Source: Tillandsia leiboldiana (Eukaryota; Streptophyta; Magnoliopsida; Poales; Bromeliaceae). Taken from it: a stretch of DNA of 64,000 nt. The stretch lies in contig CM055076.1 of NCBI GenBank assembly GCA_029204045.2, positions 16,727,902-16,791,901 of the forward strand, given 5' to 3'. How positions within the stretch are numbered: position 1 is the stretch's first letter; the number at the start of each line of letters is the position of its first letter. The notes beneath the pieces were generated by a model. The model had not been told where the DNA came from. It ran no database searches and was given only the letters and a program-made list of their open reading frames with translations. Of this stretch, positions 21,513-34,000 are shown piece after piece. A program made the translations under genes and the position numbers.

Positions 21513-22457
21513 ATAGTATTAGAAATTAAATAAATTTATGTTTCTGTGCCTCTTAATTAGCTCTTGATTTCCTACGCTATTGGTCAGGTATTATATCTTA
21601 TTAGGCGTGAGCATCGAAGCAATGGACTAGTCATGTAAAACAAATTAACACTGTAATGATCATAATTTATGCAGTCGATCTATCAATTACTTTCTAAAAT
21701 TAACTATGACAACAGCTTTAAAGTTGATGAGTAGAACATAAGAGAGAAAAGTGTGACAACAACTTTGAAGTTGTTTTAATTTCTCGGTGCAGGGCTGTAG
21801 TAATGGTATAAAAACAACTCCCATACATATTTCTCTCAATTTTTTCAAGAATATAAAACAAGAGTGAAGTTTTGCTGCTTATATGTTCTGTTTTGTAGTG
21901 CTGGAACATGACAGGATTAGGACTCCCTATCTGCACTTGATCTATTTTTCTCCAGGCATAAACACATGATTAAAATCATACTACTTATTCTCTCTATTTT
22001 TAATTTTTTGCTGCATGAGTGAAAAAAGCTTTTATTGTTGTCTCTCAATTTTATTAGTGCTGGAGCAATATATATATGACTCTCTATAAGTTGTCTATCA
22101 ATCTATTTATAGGAATTAAAAAGAAAAAAAAAAAAAAAAAAAAGACTAATGTCTTACTACATGCTTGTGTTCTTCAGTTTTCTTGGTGCAGGATTAGAGT
22201 CAGATTCCATGTATTCCTGTTTCTTTTTTTTTTTTTCTTTTTTTTTAAGAGAGAAATTGCCCTCATTTGGGGCAGGGAGGTTAGGTGCTTCAATTTTGTT
22301 TCTCAATTTATATGCATATATCCTAAATATAATTTAGTATTTGAATATTCCTGTACAAATAACCAATCTCTTTGCCTGGTCATAAGATTATTTATTTTTT
22401 GTCTATTATCTTATGAAGTTGTTAAACATTGCTTTCAAATTGGTTTCAAATTATTAT

Positions 22458-22508
<51 letters not shown>

Positions 22509-22855
22509 AGTATAACAGGTACCAGATTAAACTTGAAAACTAAAATTCAGCAGTATAAATCATACTTTAAATTTTGTTGAACCTTTTTTAGTTTTTAGTA
22601 TAGGTTGTATCGACATTTGCAGCAAAGAAAAATTAATATAATAATTAAAATTACATTTATTTTGATTAATCTACAAATAAATTTGTTTCTGAAAATTAGT
22701 GGAACAATAATTTTATTTTTATACCATCTTGTCCAAATTAGAAAACAAAATTTACTATTTTCATTCATAATTAAATGGCGAACAAAATTAGAACAAGATT
22801 TAATTGAGGTGCCAATAATTTGGCCCCAGTGTAGCGGTGGTGTGGGTCAAGAAAC
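21513..22855 (+). other. Distal 3' flank of CNL 1 (after the retrotransposon)
   Basis: Homologous to the downstream region of CNL 2 (35700-36600) and to 23105-23650. Shared phrases include GATGAGT-GAACATAA, TTTCTCTCAATTTTTTC and GTGCAGGATTAGAGT. No reading frame with a credible product is present; frames here run through homopolymers. A poly(A) run lies near 22125-22143 and a long poly(T) at about 22460-22506. Confidence 0.65.
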
Positions 22856-24418
22856 GCGATATTTGAGTTAAGGACTGGGGCGTGGATTCTCAAAGAAGGC
22901 GGTGAAACCTCTGGTGTGAAATCACGCGTAAGTCTTCCCCAACCTATGTGTTCTTTGTCTTTTCTTTATTTATACCTGCCCCAGTGATTGTTTTCATATA
23001 CTCTATATTTCCTCATGCTCTATCTTTTGCACTCCAAGTGTTTGATGAATTGCCTGAGTAGTAGTAGTAGTAGTGGTGAAGTATCAATTGCTTTCGAATG
23101 TTAAATAAGAGACTAGTTGTCCCGTGATGAGTTAGAACATAAGAGACGCGCAACAGAAGCTTAATTTCGAGTTCTTTTTTAATTTCTTGGTGCAGGACTT
23201 TAGTAATGGTATAACACTCCTATATATATATATATATATTCTCTCAATTCTTTCAGGAATATAACATGAGTAAAGTTTTGTTCTTCTATTTTCTTGGTGC
23301 AGGATTAGAGAAAGACTCCATGTATTGCATGTTCTTTTTTTCTATTACCAAATAAATGTATAATCATTATGAATGAAATTATCCTAAAGATAATTTAGTT
23401 GTTGAATATTCCTGCACAAGTAGCAAATCTCATAGCCAGGTAAGCTTGTTTATTTTTATATATTATCAGATGATCTTGTTAAGCCTAGTTTAAACATTGC
23501 TTTAAAATGTGTTACAAACCCTTTTTTTTTTTTTACTTTTAGCAGCATAACTAGCACCCTGATTAAACTTGTGAACTTAATTTCAGTGGCACAAATTATA
23601 CTTTAAATTTTGTTAAAGCTTTTATGTTTTTTAATGCAGGTTGTATCAATTTGGGCGTAAATTTAATAGGTGCTCCGTCGATAAGCAGACTCGGCCCAAC
23701 TCACCGTGAAAGGAAAAAATGAGGGCAACACTGCAGTAGGCATGAACCTGCAACCAGATTCTGCACTTGTTTACTTTTACTTCTTTACGAGTTTCAAAAA
23801 AAATCTCTAATTTCATTTGGTGTTGGATACACAAAAACAAACTCAAAACTAAACCAGACCGAAAACTTGTGTTGTATGCTCCTTTTGGTTTTCCGACCTG
23901 TATGACGTTGGCTTTGATTTACATTTTGCGAACACTTCATTTCATTTTTTTATTTACAAGCAAGTAGTTGTCCATGTTCAGCTCATTCTTCAATCTGTAT
24001 AAGTTTGGTTTTGATTCAGATTTACCAAACAATACATTGCGGTCTTTCTTTTCTGTCTATACTGAGTACACTCCATTAAACAGCTCTTTATTTTTCCAAT
24101 TTTCTTTTAATTTACACTCTTTTAACTTTTTTTTTAAAGTTATTTTTTGTTAGCTATCGGTTGATTCAGTTTTATTTTCTAAACGCTGATTAAAGCCATT
24201 AAATTATTATTATTTTTTTGCTATAATTTAATATTTGAATAAAATTAATTTTAGTAGTTTTATGTGTAGCCAAACACCACACAATATATGCAATGAGAAA
24301 CAATTGCCTGAACCCAGTGTACACATACACTGTATGCACCGCACCTATCTATGATCCCATATGTTTGATCTAAAATATCTAAAGAGCCTATATTGGGAAA
24401 ATTATGAATTTTGAAAAG
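22856..24418 (+). pseudogene. Ghost CNL locus: upstream and downstream flanks without coding sequence
   Basis: About 22870-23080 resembles the upstream region of CNL 2 (30890-31065), including TTTTGCACTCCA, GTTTGAT-AATTGC and GTGAAGTA just before the start codon position. At about 23085-23120 it runs straight into GCTTTC...GACTAGTTGTCC-GTGATGAGTT, which in CNL 2 lies about 400 bp past the stop codon (35690-35735). The rest (23120-23850) follows the CNL 2 downstream flank up to the block at 36600-36770. No CC, NB-ARC or LRR codons remain. The simplest reading is deletion of an entire CNL gene. Nothing recognisable is seen at about 23860-24418. Confidence 0.6.
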
Positions 24419-24467
24419 GGTAAACTTTAAATTGCGCATGTGGTTTAACTTATTTTTATTTTGTCAT

Positions 24468-27400
24468 TGTCACGCCCCGGTCCTTTCTGTAAATCCAATT
24501 TAAGAAAACCAGTGGAAAAAAGTATAATTTTTTTTAAAAAAATACCTTTGAATGCACTCCGAGGCGCGCACAGATCCGTCACATGAACAAGAGTTTTCCT
24601 GTGTAGACGGACAGAGTCTCCCCTATACATGCACAGTGTTGCACCTGAATACAACACAACCACACATACAACCACAACGAGAGAACAACTAACAGAAGGT
24701 AAACGAAGTATAACATGAGTCTACAATTATAAGTCATCTACCACAATATGCTTTAAATTACAATTAAGAATATTCCACAAATAAACCAAACTAAATCAGG
24801 AGATCTAAATCAAAAGACTACATTAACTAAACTGAAGAAATATGCTAAATTAGAACAATTGTAACGACCCGCCCCACCAGCAATAATAACTCGTTGGGCC
24901 CAAACCACAGCCCAACGAGTTATTATAACTCGTTAAGCCCAGTTATTATTACTAGTGTCCATGTCTCTTAGATAGCCAATCACAACTCCATTTCTATCCG
25001 ATATGGGATTATTGGGATGTTACAAACTCCCCCCGTTTAAGCCTGACGTCCTCGTCAGCCCAAACACACACATAGTCCAAGATCACCAGGCGATGTGAGA
25101 CTTGTCTCGCTAGCCCTGTCATCTAGACCCAGACTCAGCTGAGACTCGTCACACACTTCCAGCTGGTTGATTGGCTCTGATACCAAATATAACGACCCGG
25201 CCCACTAGCAATAATAACTCGTTGGGCCCAAACCACAACCCAAAATGCTTAAGCCCAGTTATTATTACTAGTGTCCATGTCTCTTATATACCCAATCACA
25301 ACTCCATTCCCATCCGATGTGGGACTATTGGGGTGTCACAATAATCTGAATGAAGAGTGGAATCACAAAGGATTGTCCATGATCAAAGCTCAGAACAGGG
25401 CTCTCCAGTATCGTCCTCACGCAACGTCCCGATCCTCCCCACCCACAGTACCTGGAACTGGGGGCAGTGAGAAACCAGTAAGGGTCTCCCAGTGGATACC
25501 GCAAGCCGACGAAGGCAAGATGTACTCACTGGCAACCGAAAGAAAACAAATGACTACAAGGTATCGCAAGGTCAGATATAGTATCAAAATGAACAGGAAA
25601 ACCGAATACAGCAGCAATAGAATACATCAAGCATAATATAAGAATAATAGATACTGTAAACCTAAAAGATGCTAATAATCAATAACAACCGATGATAAAC
25701 AAATATAGCAACAATAATGACTGGAAAGAAATTATAACTACCAATCAATACATAAATATCAGCTACCGTAAAAAATATCAAATATGATAATGCATCAAAC
25801 CGATGAATAATACAAGTCACCCAATCGCATGCCATATTGGTCTAAAAACCTCAAGCGAAGCCACGTTCCGTTCACCCTGGCATATAACCCTAGCAGGGGC
25901 CGCATCGGGCTCACGGGTCGAAAATATGATCACTTTTCCGGAAAAGAACACCCTCTTTTAGTGGATCAGACCACTGGTGTACATGAAATGCTCTCGAGCT
26001 GTGGCGATCAATGCAAAATGCTCAATGGCCAATTGTCGGCAAATAGCCGAGATAGAATCAACAAGGAATCACTGACCGAATCCAACAAGTCATATCACAA
26101 GGTCTCAATATGTCACTGACCAATCAAGCCTACTATTCCTGAAAGAATGTCATAGTGTCACCGACCTATCAGGTCTATATAATTCGAACATCATGCAATA
26201 GATTTGAGATGTCATAAATCACGAAATCACTAAGTCATGCTATAATCATGTCATAGGAACTCTAACAAATCACATAATACCGTTCTACATGTAGGTCACT
26301 ATGCAAATAGGAGAGTAGAGCAGACAGAAACAAAGTGAGTGGTGCTCAAGTGCTCAACATGCAATGTGTCTAATCAAGAAAAGAAACACGGAGGAAGGAA
26401 TGTCACCGAGCAGGCACCACTGAACCAACTTCGGATCGAAGTACCCACCTAAGATCCGATGAAGCACCTAACGCCAAAAGCGCTGCAACTAGTCACCTGC
26501 ACCTACGAAAGGTACTACAAAAATCACAAATCAACTGACACTAAAAGTCACTCTAAACCACAAAGGAATCATTCGACTCACACCCTGAAAAACATTCGGG
26601 CCATCGGTGCCTTTTACCGATTCCCGAAACCCGTCGGAGATCCCTGGCAACTCCCCGGAGCACAACCGGAACCCACACAGTGTCCCAGAGAGTTCCAACA
26701 CTCGCCAAATGCCACCCTCTGCCCTGAGACACCAATTTGGGTGTCCGGGCAGCAAGACACACAAACGATGCGAATAGGTGTGATTAATATAAACCAAATA
26801 ATACCGGGTTCTCAAATATGCCAATTTCGGCTCCGAAATCCACCACAACGTATCCACTACCTCTGGACACACGAGGAAGTAAGGACGACCAGCCAACAAG
26901 GATCGACAACAGACGCAACGCGTTCAAGTTGACAGAACCCGAATTCCGAAACAAAACCGTGATTGGACGACCAATTTGGCCGATAATCACACCGGAATCC
27001 AAAATAAACACTACAACCGTCCATGAACCTAGGACAACTAGTCCAACGGTCACGCACTGCTCGTACACGCTTCCTGGGGCAGCACACATGCATTATTTGC
27101 ACAAAAACCACAAAATATACTCTAAGTAGCACCATTAATGCATAAAAATAGAGTAATTAAGCATTTACCTAATTTCCTGCACTTCGGGACCCAACCAACA
27201 CCGCAGCCTGACAGGTCTCGACGTTCTGAAGGCGATGCTCGCTGTCCGGAGCTCAAACGGGCACCGGAGAGCGCGCAGGGGCGCGGCTTGGGTCGAGGCA
27301 GAGAGCGGCCCAACAGATCGCGGGGCGCTGCTGGTGCGGGCGCCCAGGGCAGGGGGTCCGCGGCTCGGCCCGAGTGGCGCGCGGCACAGGGGCGCAAGCT

Positions 27401-28227
27401 GGCGGCGGCACCTCCCACACGCGCATGTGTGCGAGCGGCCGGCGGCGGCTGCTGCTGCAGGAAGAGGGCGCCCTAAACGAAAGGTGAAGAGCCAGATTTG
27501 CTTCTTCTCTGGCTTGGAATCCGTCAGCGCAAAGGCGTACGGACGGGAGGGGAGAGGGTTGGTGGCTGAGGAGAGGAGGAAAAAGGATTAGGGATAATTA
27601 ATTGGGATTAAAGAAACCCTAACTCCACCTGTATCCCTCTTTTGGAAACTTTTGGTTAAATTACCTCCGTGTCTCCAAATCCACTTATTCAAAACCGAAA
27701 CTTCAAAATTTAAAATTTCAAACTCCCATATCCTCGAAAAACGTGCCAAAAATCGAACGCCTCAAGATGATCGATTTCACGAATCTTGATGCGTAAAATG
27801 TTACAATTGTTTCTGAATTTACCGAAATCTGAATTTTCGATCCTATAATCTCGCAAAACGTGCAGATCCGGGTATCAAATTTGAAATCTGATCGCACCAT
27901 CGCGTTCAATTCGACGATACCATCAAAGTGATGATCTTCTTTTTCGAAAATCTCACCATATTCAAAAGTTGGTCATTTTTCAGAGAAAAATCCGATTCCC
28001 GCGATTTTTTCACCGAACTCCGTTTTTCACGCTTTTCGGTGCAACCAACACAGCGAATTCAAAAACGGACTTAACCACACCCTTCAGCGCTTATTTACTA
28101 ATAAACCAGTGAAGATAATTCTGAGAATTAAATCTTCAAAATGCTGAAATTAATACCTTCATCAGATTTCCGGGATAAATTTCGGACTTCAATTTAAAAT
28201 TCCAAATTCGAATTTACGGTTCATAGA
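24468..28227 (-). mobile_element. Gypsy solo LTR, related to the 4.5-kb LTR family
   Basis: Begins TGTCACGCCCCGG and is bounded by GTCAT at 24463-24467 and 28228-28232. It shares order and phrases with the 10932 LTR: the CAGAGTCTCCCCTATACATGCAC block, the CCAATCGCATGCC-ATATTGGTCT block, CTCACGGGTC, and a GC-rich core at 27200-27560. No primer-binding site or second LTR is present, so it is a solo LTR of about 3.28 kb once the nested TRIM is subtracted. The right terminal dinucleotide is not CA, so that end may have mutated. Confidence 0.7.
24860..25340 (-). mobile_element. TRIM-like element nested in the solo LTR
   Basis: In minus orientation, with LTRs 24860-25024 and 25188-25340 around an internal region of about 163 bp. 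The internal part carries the inverted polypurine tract (CTCCCCCCGTTT at about 25027) and the inverted primer-binding site (GCTCTGATACCA, near 25174-25185). Same family as the 2044-4061 array. The flanks ACAAT and ATAAT differ by one base and may be a decayed 5-bp target duplication. Confidence 0.85.
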
Positions 28228-28290
28228 GTCATCTTATGGTTCAAAAAGATACATTTAACTATTTTATAGTTTGGCGTATTGTTCACTTTG

Positions 28291-28652
28291 TGTAATGACC
28301 CAAATCACAGCCCAAAATACTTAAGTTCAATTATTATTACTAGTCGATGTCACAGACTCCACCGTTTAAGCCTGATGTCCTCGTAAACCCAAACACACAC
28401 AGAGCTCAATATCACTAGGCGATGTGAGACTTGTCTCGTTAGCTCTGTCATCTAGAGTTTCGTCACACACTTTCGGCTGGTAACTGGCTTTGATACCAGA
28501 TGTAACGACCCGATCCATTAGCAATAATAACTTGTTGGGCCCAAACAACAGCCCAAAATGCTTAAGCCCAATTATTATTACTAATGTCCATGTCCCTTAT
28601 ATACCAAGCAGAACTCCATTCCCATCCAATGTGAAACTATTGGGGTGTCACA
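28291..28652 (-). mobile_element. TRIM-like element with CTTTG target duplication
   Basis: Minus orientation. CTTTG lies at 28286-28290 and again at 28653-28657. The right LTR (28501-28652, 152 bp) is complete. The left one has an internal deletion and keeps only about 62 bp. The inverted primer-binding site at the end of the internal region has decayed (CTTTGATACCA). Confidence 0.85.
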
Positions 28653-28820
28653 CTTTGTCATCCTGTAATTATTTTCAAATTTTTTTACTTTGCTATCAAT
28701 TAGACAACTTTTTAGAAAAATAAAAGTTAAATGACAAGAAAGGAAAGGGAAACTTTTTGAACCACATAGTGACATAATGAAAAATGCCCTATACTTCAGG
28801 GAGGCTAATCTGAAGTTTAT

Positions 28821-31085
28821 TCTTCTCGAGAATTAATAGTAGAAAAAGGATGAAAATTTATTCTATTTATAAGAAATAGATGTCAAAACTTTTTTAAAAT
28901 TTTTTTTTTTACACAAGCCATTTAATTACAAAAGGTGCAGCCAATAATTAATCCCCTTATGCAATTACTTCTTCGTAATTTTTCAATGAGTAACTTTTAA
29001 AAATCTAAGCCCAATTCAACTAATGTGATCTACAACAACAGTAAAGGGACTATATATTAAAAAAAATTACAAGATTTTGAAAAAAAAAAAAAAACTTATT
29101 ACTCTAACATCAAATTAAAAAATTAATAAATATTCATCTTTTCACTTTCTCTTTGTAATTATCAAAAATATATATTTTTCCTCCTCAAAATTTTAAGATG
29201 ATGTGCTTATCCTAATCACCATTACTGTTTTGTCTATTTTTTATAATTTATAACTAAATATATTGAATACGCATTTACAAATACTAAAAATATATTAAAA
29301 CATTAATTTTTGCCCTTCATAATGAATAACGGTAGTTTTGCTTTTTGACCAACTTCGTTAACACGAAACTCCCTTAAAAAGAATATTTGAAATTTTAAGA
29401 GTGCAAAACAAAGATTTTTTAAAAATTAGAACAAAAAATAAAAAATGAATATTTATAAAAAAAAATTTGATATTTTAATCTAAAGATATGTTTCAAGGGA
29501 TTTTAGAAATGCAATGTATGTAATGTAATTATATGCAGACAATAATTTCTCCCTTAGAAAGGTGTGGAGTGGGGAAGGACGGTTTTCTCTATTGGTTGGT
29601 TGTTACAAATTTGTTGAGCTTTGACTTTCTAGTCTTCTCTATGAAATTTTTAATGAGCATTCTTAAGAATTTACTTCCTCTAATTTTTCTTTGCTATGTA
29701 TTGTATGCCTGTTATCGGGAAATAACTGTTCGTCTCAGGGAGATTAATTAAGTTGCTACTAAATTGTGTTTTTTTTAATAAATATATTCAACAATCCTTC
29801 TTGTTGCTGGTTTTGAATCCTTCTTTATAGCTCCGTTGGAATTCAAACTCGGAAGCTCCCGTTCTGATAACATGTTAAACTACGTAAGACAATTATTAAT
29901 AAGGCTAGATAGGGCATTGTCTCTAATTGAGTTTGATTGGTTGTTACAAAAGGGAAACAAATTTCTTGTGCTTTGACTTGTTAGTCCTCTCTATGAAATT
30001 TCCAATAAGCATTCTTAAGAATTTACTTCTCCCCAATTTTTCTTTGCTATGTATTGTATGCCTGTTATTGTGAAACAACTGTTTGTCGCAGGGAGATTAA
30101 GTTGCTATTAAATTATGTTTTTTTAATAAATATATTCAACATTTCTTTTCGTGGCTGGTCTTGAATCTTTTCTATAGCTCCGCTGGGATTCAAACCCAGA
30201 AGCTCCCGCTCTGATATAATGTTAAACTACGTTAGACAATTATTATTCTTGGTAAGCTTAAGCTATCAGAGAACGGTGTTATGTATAAGCTCAAGCCTTT
30301 CTAATCGGACCGAGATGAGGATTTGATTTAAATAAGAGAGAATTAAGGGCCTAGTTGGAAGTCGGAATAAAATATTTAAGAATAACTTATTCGGTATAAA
30401 AATTTTGTAGAGTGATTGTAAGAAAGGAGGAGTTTGATTTTTATGTCTTAAAAGATCGTGATATTCGTGATTTGATAGAATAATATATTTTATTTATAAA
30501 GTAATTTATTTATCTGAAAAATTAACTTGAAAGCTAAACATACCAAATATCTAATTTAAGATATTTGATCACACTTCTCATCCACCAAATAAATGAACTT
30601 CTCAAATATATTACGGAGACAACCCGAACAATATATTCATGTATCCAGACAGAACCTAAATGAATAATTGACAAAACGAAGTTAGAAGAAAAGTACAAAA
30701 AAAAAAGGTTTTGTATTTTTTGATAAAACCGCAAAAATTATATATGATAATTTTTTGCTAATACAAATGGAATATTTTTTTCATCATACATATCACTCAA
30801 TTCCCAACAAAGTCAAAAATATCTACAAATGAATGGTGTATATAACTAAGAAATAAGGTGCCATTAATTTCTCCTTTAGTATAGGAGTGGTGTGTGGGGC
30901 ATTGATTGTCAACCTGATCAAAATTTTCTATGCTTTGACATGTATGTCTTTCAAAACTAGCCACTTTTTTCGCAGCTTAACCTCTTTTGATTTACTCTTT
31001 CTCCAACTTTTGCACTCCAGGAGTTTGATCAATTGCATGCCCGAATAGTTGTGAAGTAGTAGGAGTTGGAGCTATTTGGAGGATT
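28821..31085. other. AT-rich region upstream of CNL 2 with a duplicated block
   Basis: Blocks at 29593-29898 and 29935-30244 are imperfect direct repeats, sharing the phrases AAGAATTTACTTC, CTATGTATTGTATGCCTGTT and ATTCAAAC-C-GAAGCTCCCG. The start of the first block (29540-29630) also resembles the proximal upstream region of CNL 2 (30865-30960), suggesting duplicated promoter-side sequence. No credible coding sequence is seen. The likely promoter and 5' UTR of CNL 2 lie within about 30860-31085, with a possible UTR intron acceptor at TGCACTCCAG (31011-31020). Confidence 0.5.
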
Positions 31086-34000
31086 ATGGCTTTTCCTTTC
31101 ATAGCTGAATTGGTGGTGCCGGTGATCATCGAGAATCTTGTTAGCACATGTTCATCCTACCTCGAGGCGTGCCCAGCAACTAGCGGCATGCAGGACGAGC
31201 TCGAAAGGCTGCAGTATGCCCTTCCGCAGGTCCAGGCAGTCTTGACTGCAGTCGAGGAGGGTGCGTCGATCATGGCGCAGAACAAGGCGCTAAATACGTG
31301 GCTGTGGCAGCTCAGAGATGCCGTAGAGTGCGCGGAGGACGTGCTCGACGAGCTAGATTACTACGAGCTGGAGAAGACTATACAAGATCGAGATTACAAG
31401 GTGTGTGGCAATATTCTTTCTAAATTCAAGAGGAAATTTGATAGTTTCGTTAATCGTATCTTTAGCGATGACACATTGAAGCGGTTAAGGGAGGCTGTCA
31501 AAGGGTTAGATAGGGTTGTTGCCGGTATGGGGCCACTCCTTCGACTTGTTACTGGGTTATATGGCCCTAACATTAAGCGTCGAAAGCTCGAGGAAGTTAA
31601 GAATGCTCGCGAGACTAGCTCCTTGTTAACCGAAAGTGAGGTTCTCGGACGAGACAAGGAGAGAGAACTAATAGTCGAATGGTTGATCAAACCGGGAGAT
31701 GTCGATGACTCTGCTTTTACAATTGTTGGTATAGGTGGGCTCGGAAAGACTACCCTTGCCCAACTAATCTGTCATGACAAAAGTGTGCGAGAGTATTTCG
31801 ACCCAATTATGTGGGTTTGCGTTTCTCAAGACTTTGATGCAGCTGCGATAACAAGAAAGATGTTAGAAGGTGTAACTAGTGGGTGTTTTGGCGACAAGAG
31901 TCTAAATGCGCTCCATGAGGTTCTTAAACAAAACCTTACGTCGAAGAGGTTTTTGCTCATACTGGATGATGTTTGGAACGATGATAAAACAATGGAGTGG
32001 GAGAAATTGGTTGCTCCTTTGAAATTCAGGCAGAGAGGAAGCAAGATCCTGTTGACAACTAGAATGGGTTCAGTAGTGGATATGGCAGCAAAAGTGATGA
32101 AATGCAAACAAGAATCATTAAATCTAAATGAGTTGGAGGAGAGCGATTGTTTGTCGCTTTTCAATAAGCATGCATTCCTTGGTGTGAACCCTGACGATTA
32201 TAGAAACTTACAACCGATTGGTGAGAAGATAGCGAAAAAACTTGGAGGGTACCCATTGGCAATAAAGATTTTGGGAGGGCTGCTAAACTCCTGCATGGAT
32301 TATCACTACTGGAAAAGAATTTTGAAAGAAAACACTATGAAATTACAACAAGCAAAGGATGACATTTTGACCATTTTAAGGTTAAGTTATGACCATTTAC
32401 CCACAAACTTACAACTCTGCTTTAGATATTGTAGTATATTTCCTCAAGATTTCAGGTTTAAAAAGAAAAGGTTGGTCAATATGTGGATGGTTTCAGGTCT
32501 GATTCCACAGTCTATTTGTGGAAGGCAGAGGCCAGAGGACATTGGAAGGGAGTACTTAGATCTTTTGACAAGAAAATCATTCTTTACTTGCGAAACTAGT
32601 TATACTGAGTTGAAAATTTCTAAACGCTATTTTATGCATGACTTGCTGCATGACCTTGCACAATCTGTTTCTCTAGGGGAATGCATCAGAATAAGAGGTG
32701 ATGTTGCAGGACATATTATTTCAAAAACAGTTCGACACTTATCGTTTGAAAACATAAAATTTCTTTCCATCAAAGCAATCTCCAATCTTAAGAACTTGCG
32801 CACTCTTATCATTTCTTGTGAAGAGAAATATAAGCATAATGCAGATCATTTATTTGTGTTTAATGAGGTTATAAAGGGATTTAAAAACTTACGCTTATTG
32901 AGCATTGACGTGAAGTTTGACTTATATAAAATGCCCAATGCACTTAATAGCTTGATACACCTCCGCTACCTATCTCTTCCGAAAAGAGTGGTAATGAATG
33001 AAAGTTTCATGAACTTCTTTCGTTCAACTCTTTGTAGGCTTTATCACCTAGAATTCCTGAAGTTCCTTACTTATGGAACGACTACTGATATTATTGAATA
33101 CAATGGTTTGACTAACTTGGTCAACTTGCGTTCATTAGATGTTCGTTATGATGAGACAAAAAAAATTCCTTATGTTAGCAAACTACCCTTCATCCAGAAA
33201 CTAGAAAATTTTTTTGTCCAAGAGGAGAGTGGTTACAAAATTGGTGAACTAAAGAACCTAAGAGACCTTCGTCATCTGTGTATTAGTGGACTTGAAAATG
33301 TGAGGACTTTTGAAGAAGCTATGGAGGCCAATTTAAAGGAGAAAGAATATCTCAAATCATTGTCATTGGGATGGTCTAGGGACAACTCTAGTTGTGTAGA
33401 GGCGGATGAGCAGCTCCTTGATAACCTCTGCCCGCCTGTCAATCTCAAGAAACTGCGTATTGAAGAATACAAAGGTGTTAAATCTCCATGTTGGATGGTA
33501 AATCTGTCTCTTACCAACTTGACATCCATCGTGTTGATCCACTGTAAAGGATGGGAGCACCTCCCACCTCTTGGTGGTTTGCCTTCGCTCAACCGTCTTT
33601 ACCTGTGGGGACTGCATGCAGTAAAGCAAATAAGTTGTTCATTCTACGGGAGTAACAATGTATGTGCCTTTCCATCGTTGAAGGTCCTAGTATTTGAGGA
33701 CTTGCCTAACTTGGAGGAGTGGATTGGAATAGATGATGAGTGCTTGTTTCCTCAACTTCAATCTATGGAAATTATTGGCTGCCCTAATTTGAGTGGAATT
33801 CCTACTCTGCCTTGCAGTCTAAAACGGTTGAAAATTTCTGATGTCAGATTGACGGCTCTTCCAACAATAAATCAGGATTGTGGAAACAACAATGTAAGTG
33901 CTCTATTTTATAAACTTCAAATTACCCACCCCGAGGTTTAGCTTGTTTTCACTTGGCCACCATGTGGTCTAGTTCATTTTCACTTTGCCATCCCGTGGTT

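Larger units (their letters stand above)
10927..21517 (-). mobile_element. Large non-autonomous gypsy-like LTR retrotransposon (LARD-type)
   Basis: The element lies in minus orientation. Target-site duplications ATAGT sit at 10927-10931 and 21513-21517. The two LTRs, 10932-15453 (4522 bp) and 16974-21512 (4539 bp), enclose only 1520 bp. The primer-binding site is next to the right LTR and the polypurine tract next to the left one. The internal part holds a shortened gag and no protease, reverse transcriptase, RNase H or integrase. By eye the LTRs differ by five substitutions and one 17-bp tandem duplication. It must have moved with enzymes supplied by another element. It is inserted in the 3' flank of CNL 1, which resumes at 21513. 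Confidence 0.92.
24419..28820. mobile_element. MITE of the intron family, split by a solo LTR and a TRIM
   Basis: The left piece (24419-24467) starts GTAAACTTTAAATTG. The middle piece is 28228-28290. The right piece (28653-28820) ends TCTGAAGTTTA. Together they make a copy of the TAAACTTCAAATT element found in the CNL introns. The target duplications of both insertions (GTCAT and CTTTG) lie inside it. Confidence 0.6.

Noticed and set aside
22076..22543. 155-codon frame
   Set aside because: It is made of poly(A)- and poly(T)-encoded Lys and Phe runs and lies in the CNL 3' flank.
25271..27591. Several plus- and minus-strand frames of 90-157 codons
   Set aside because: They lie within the solo LTR (24468-28227), overlap one another and show no domain.
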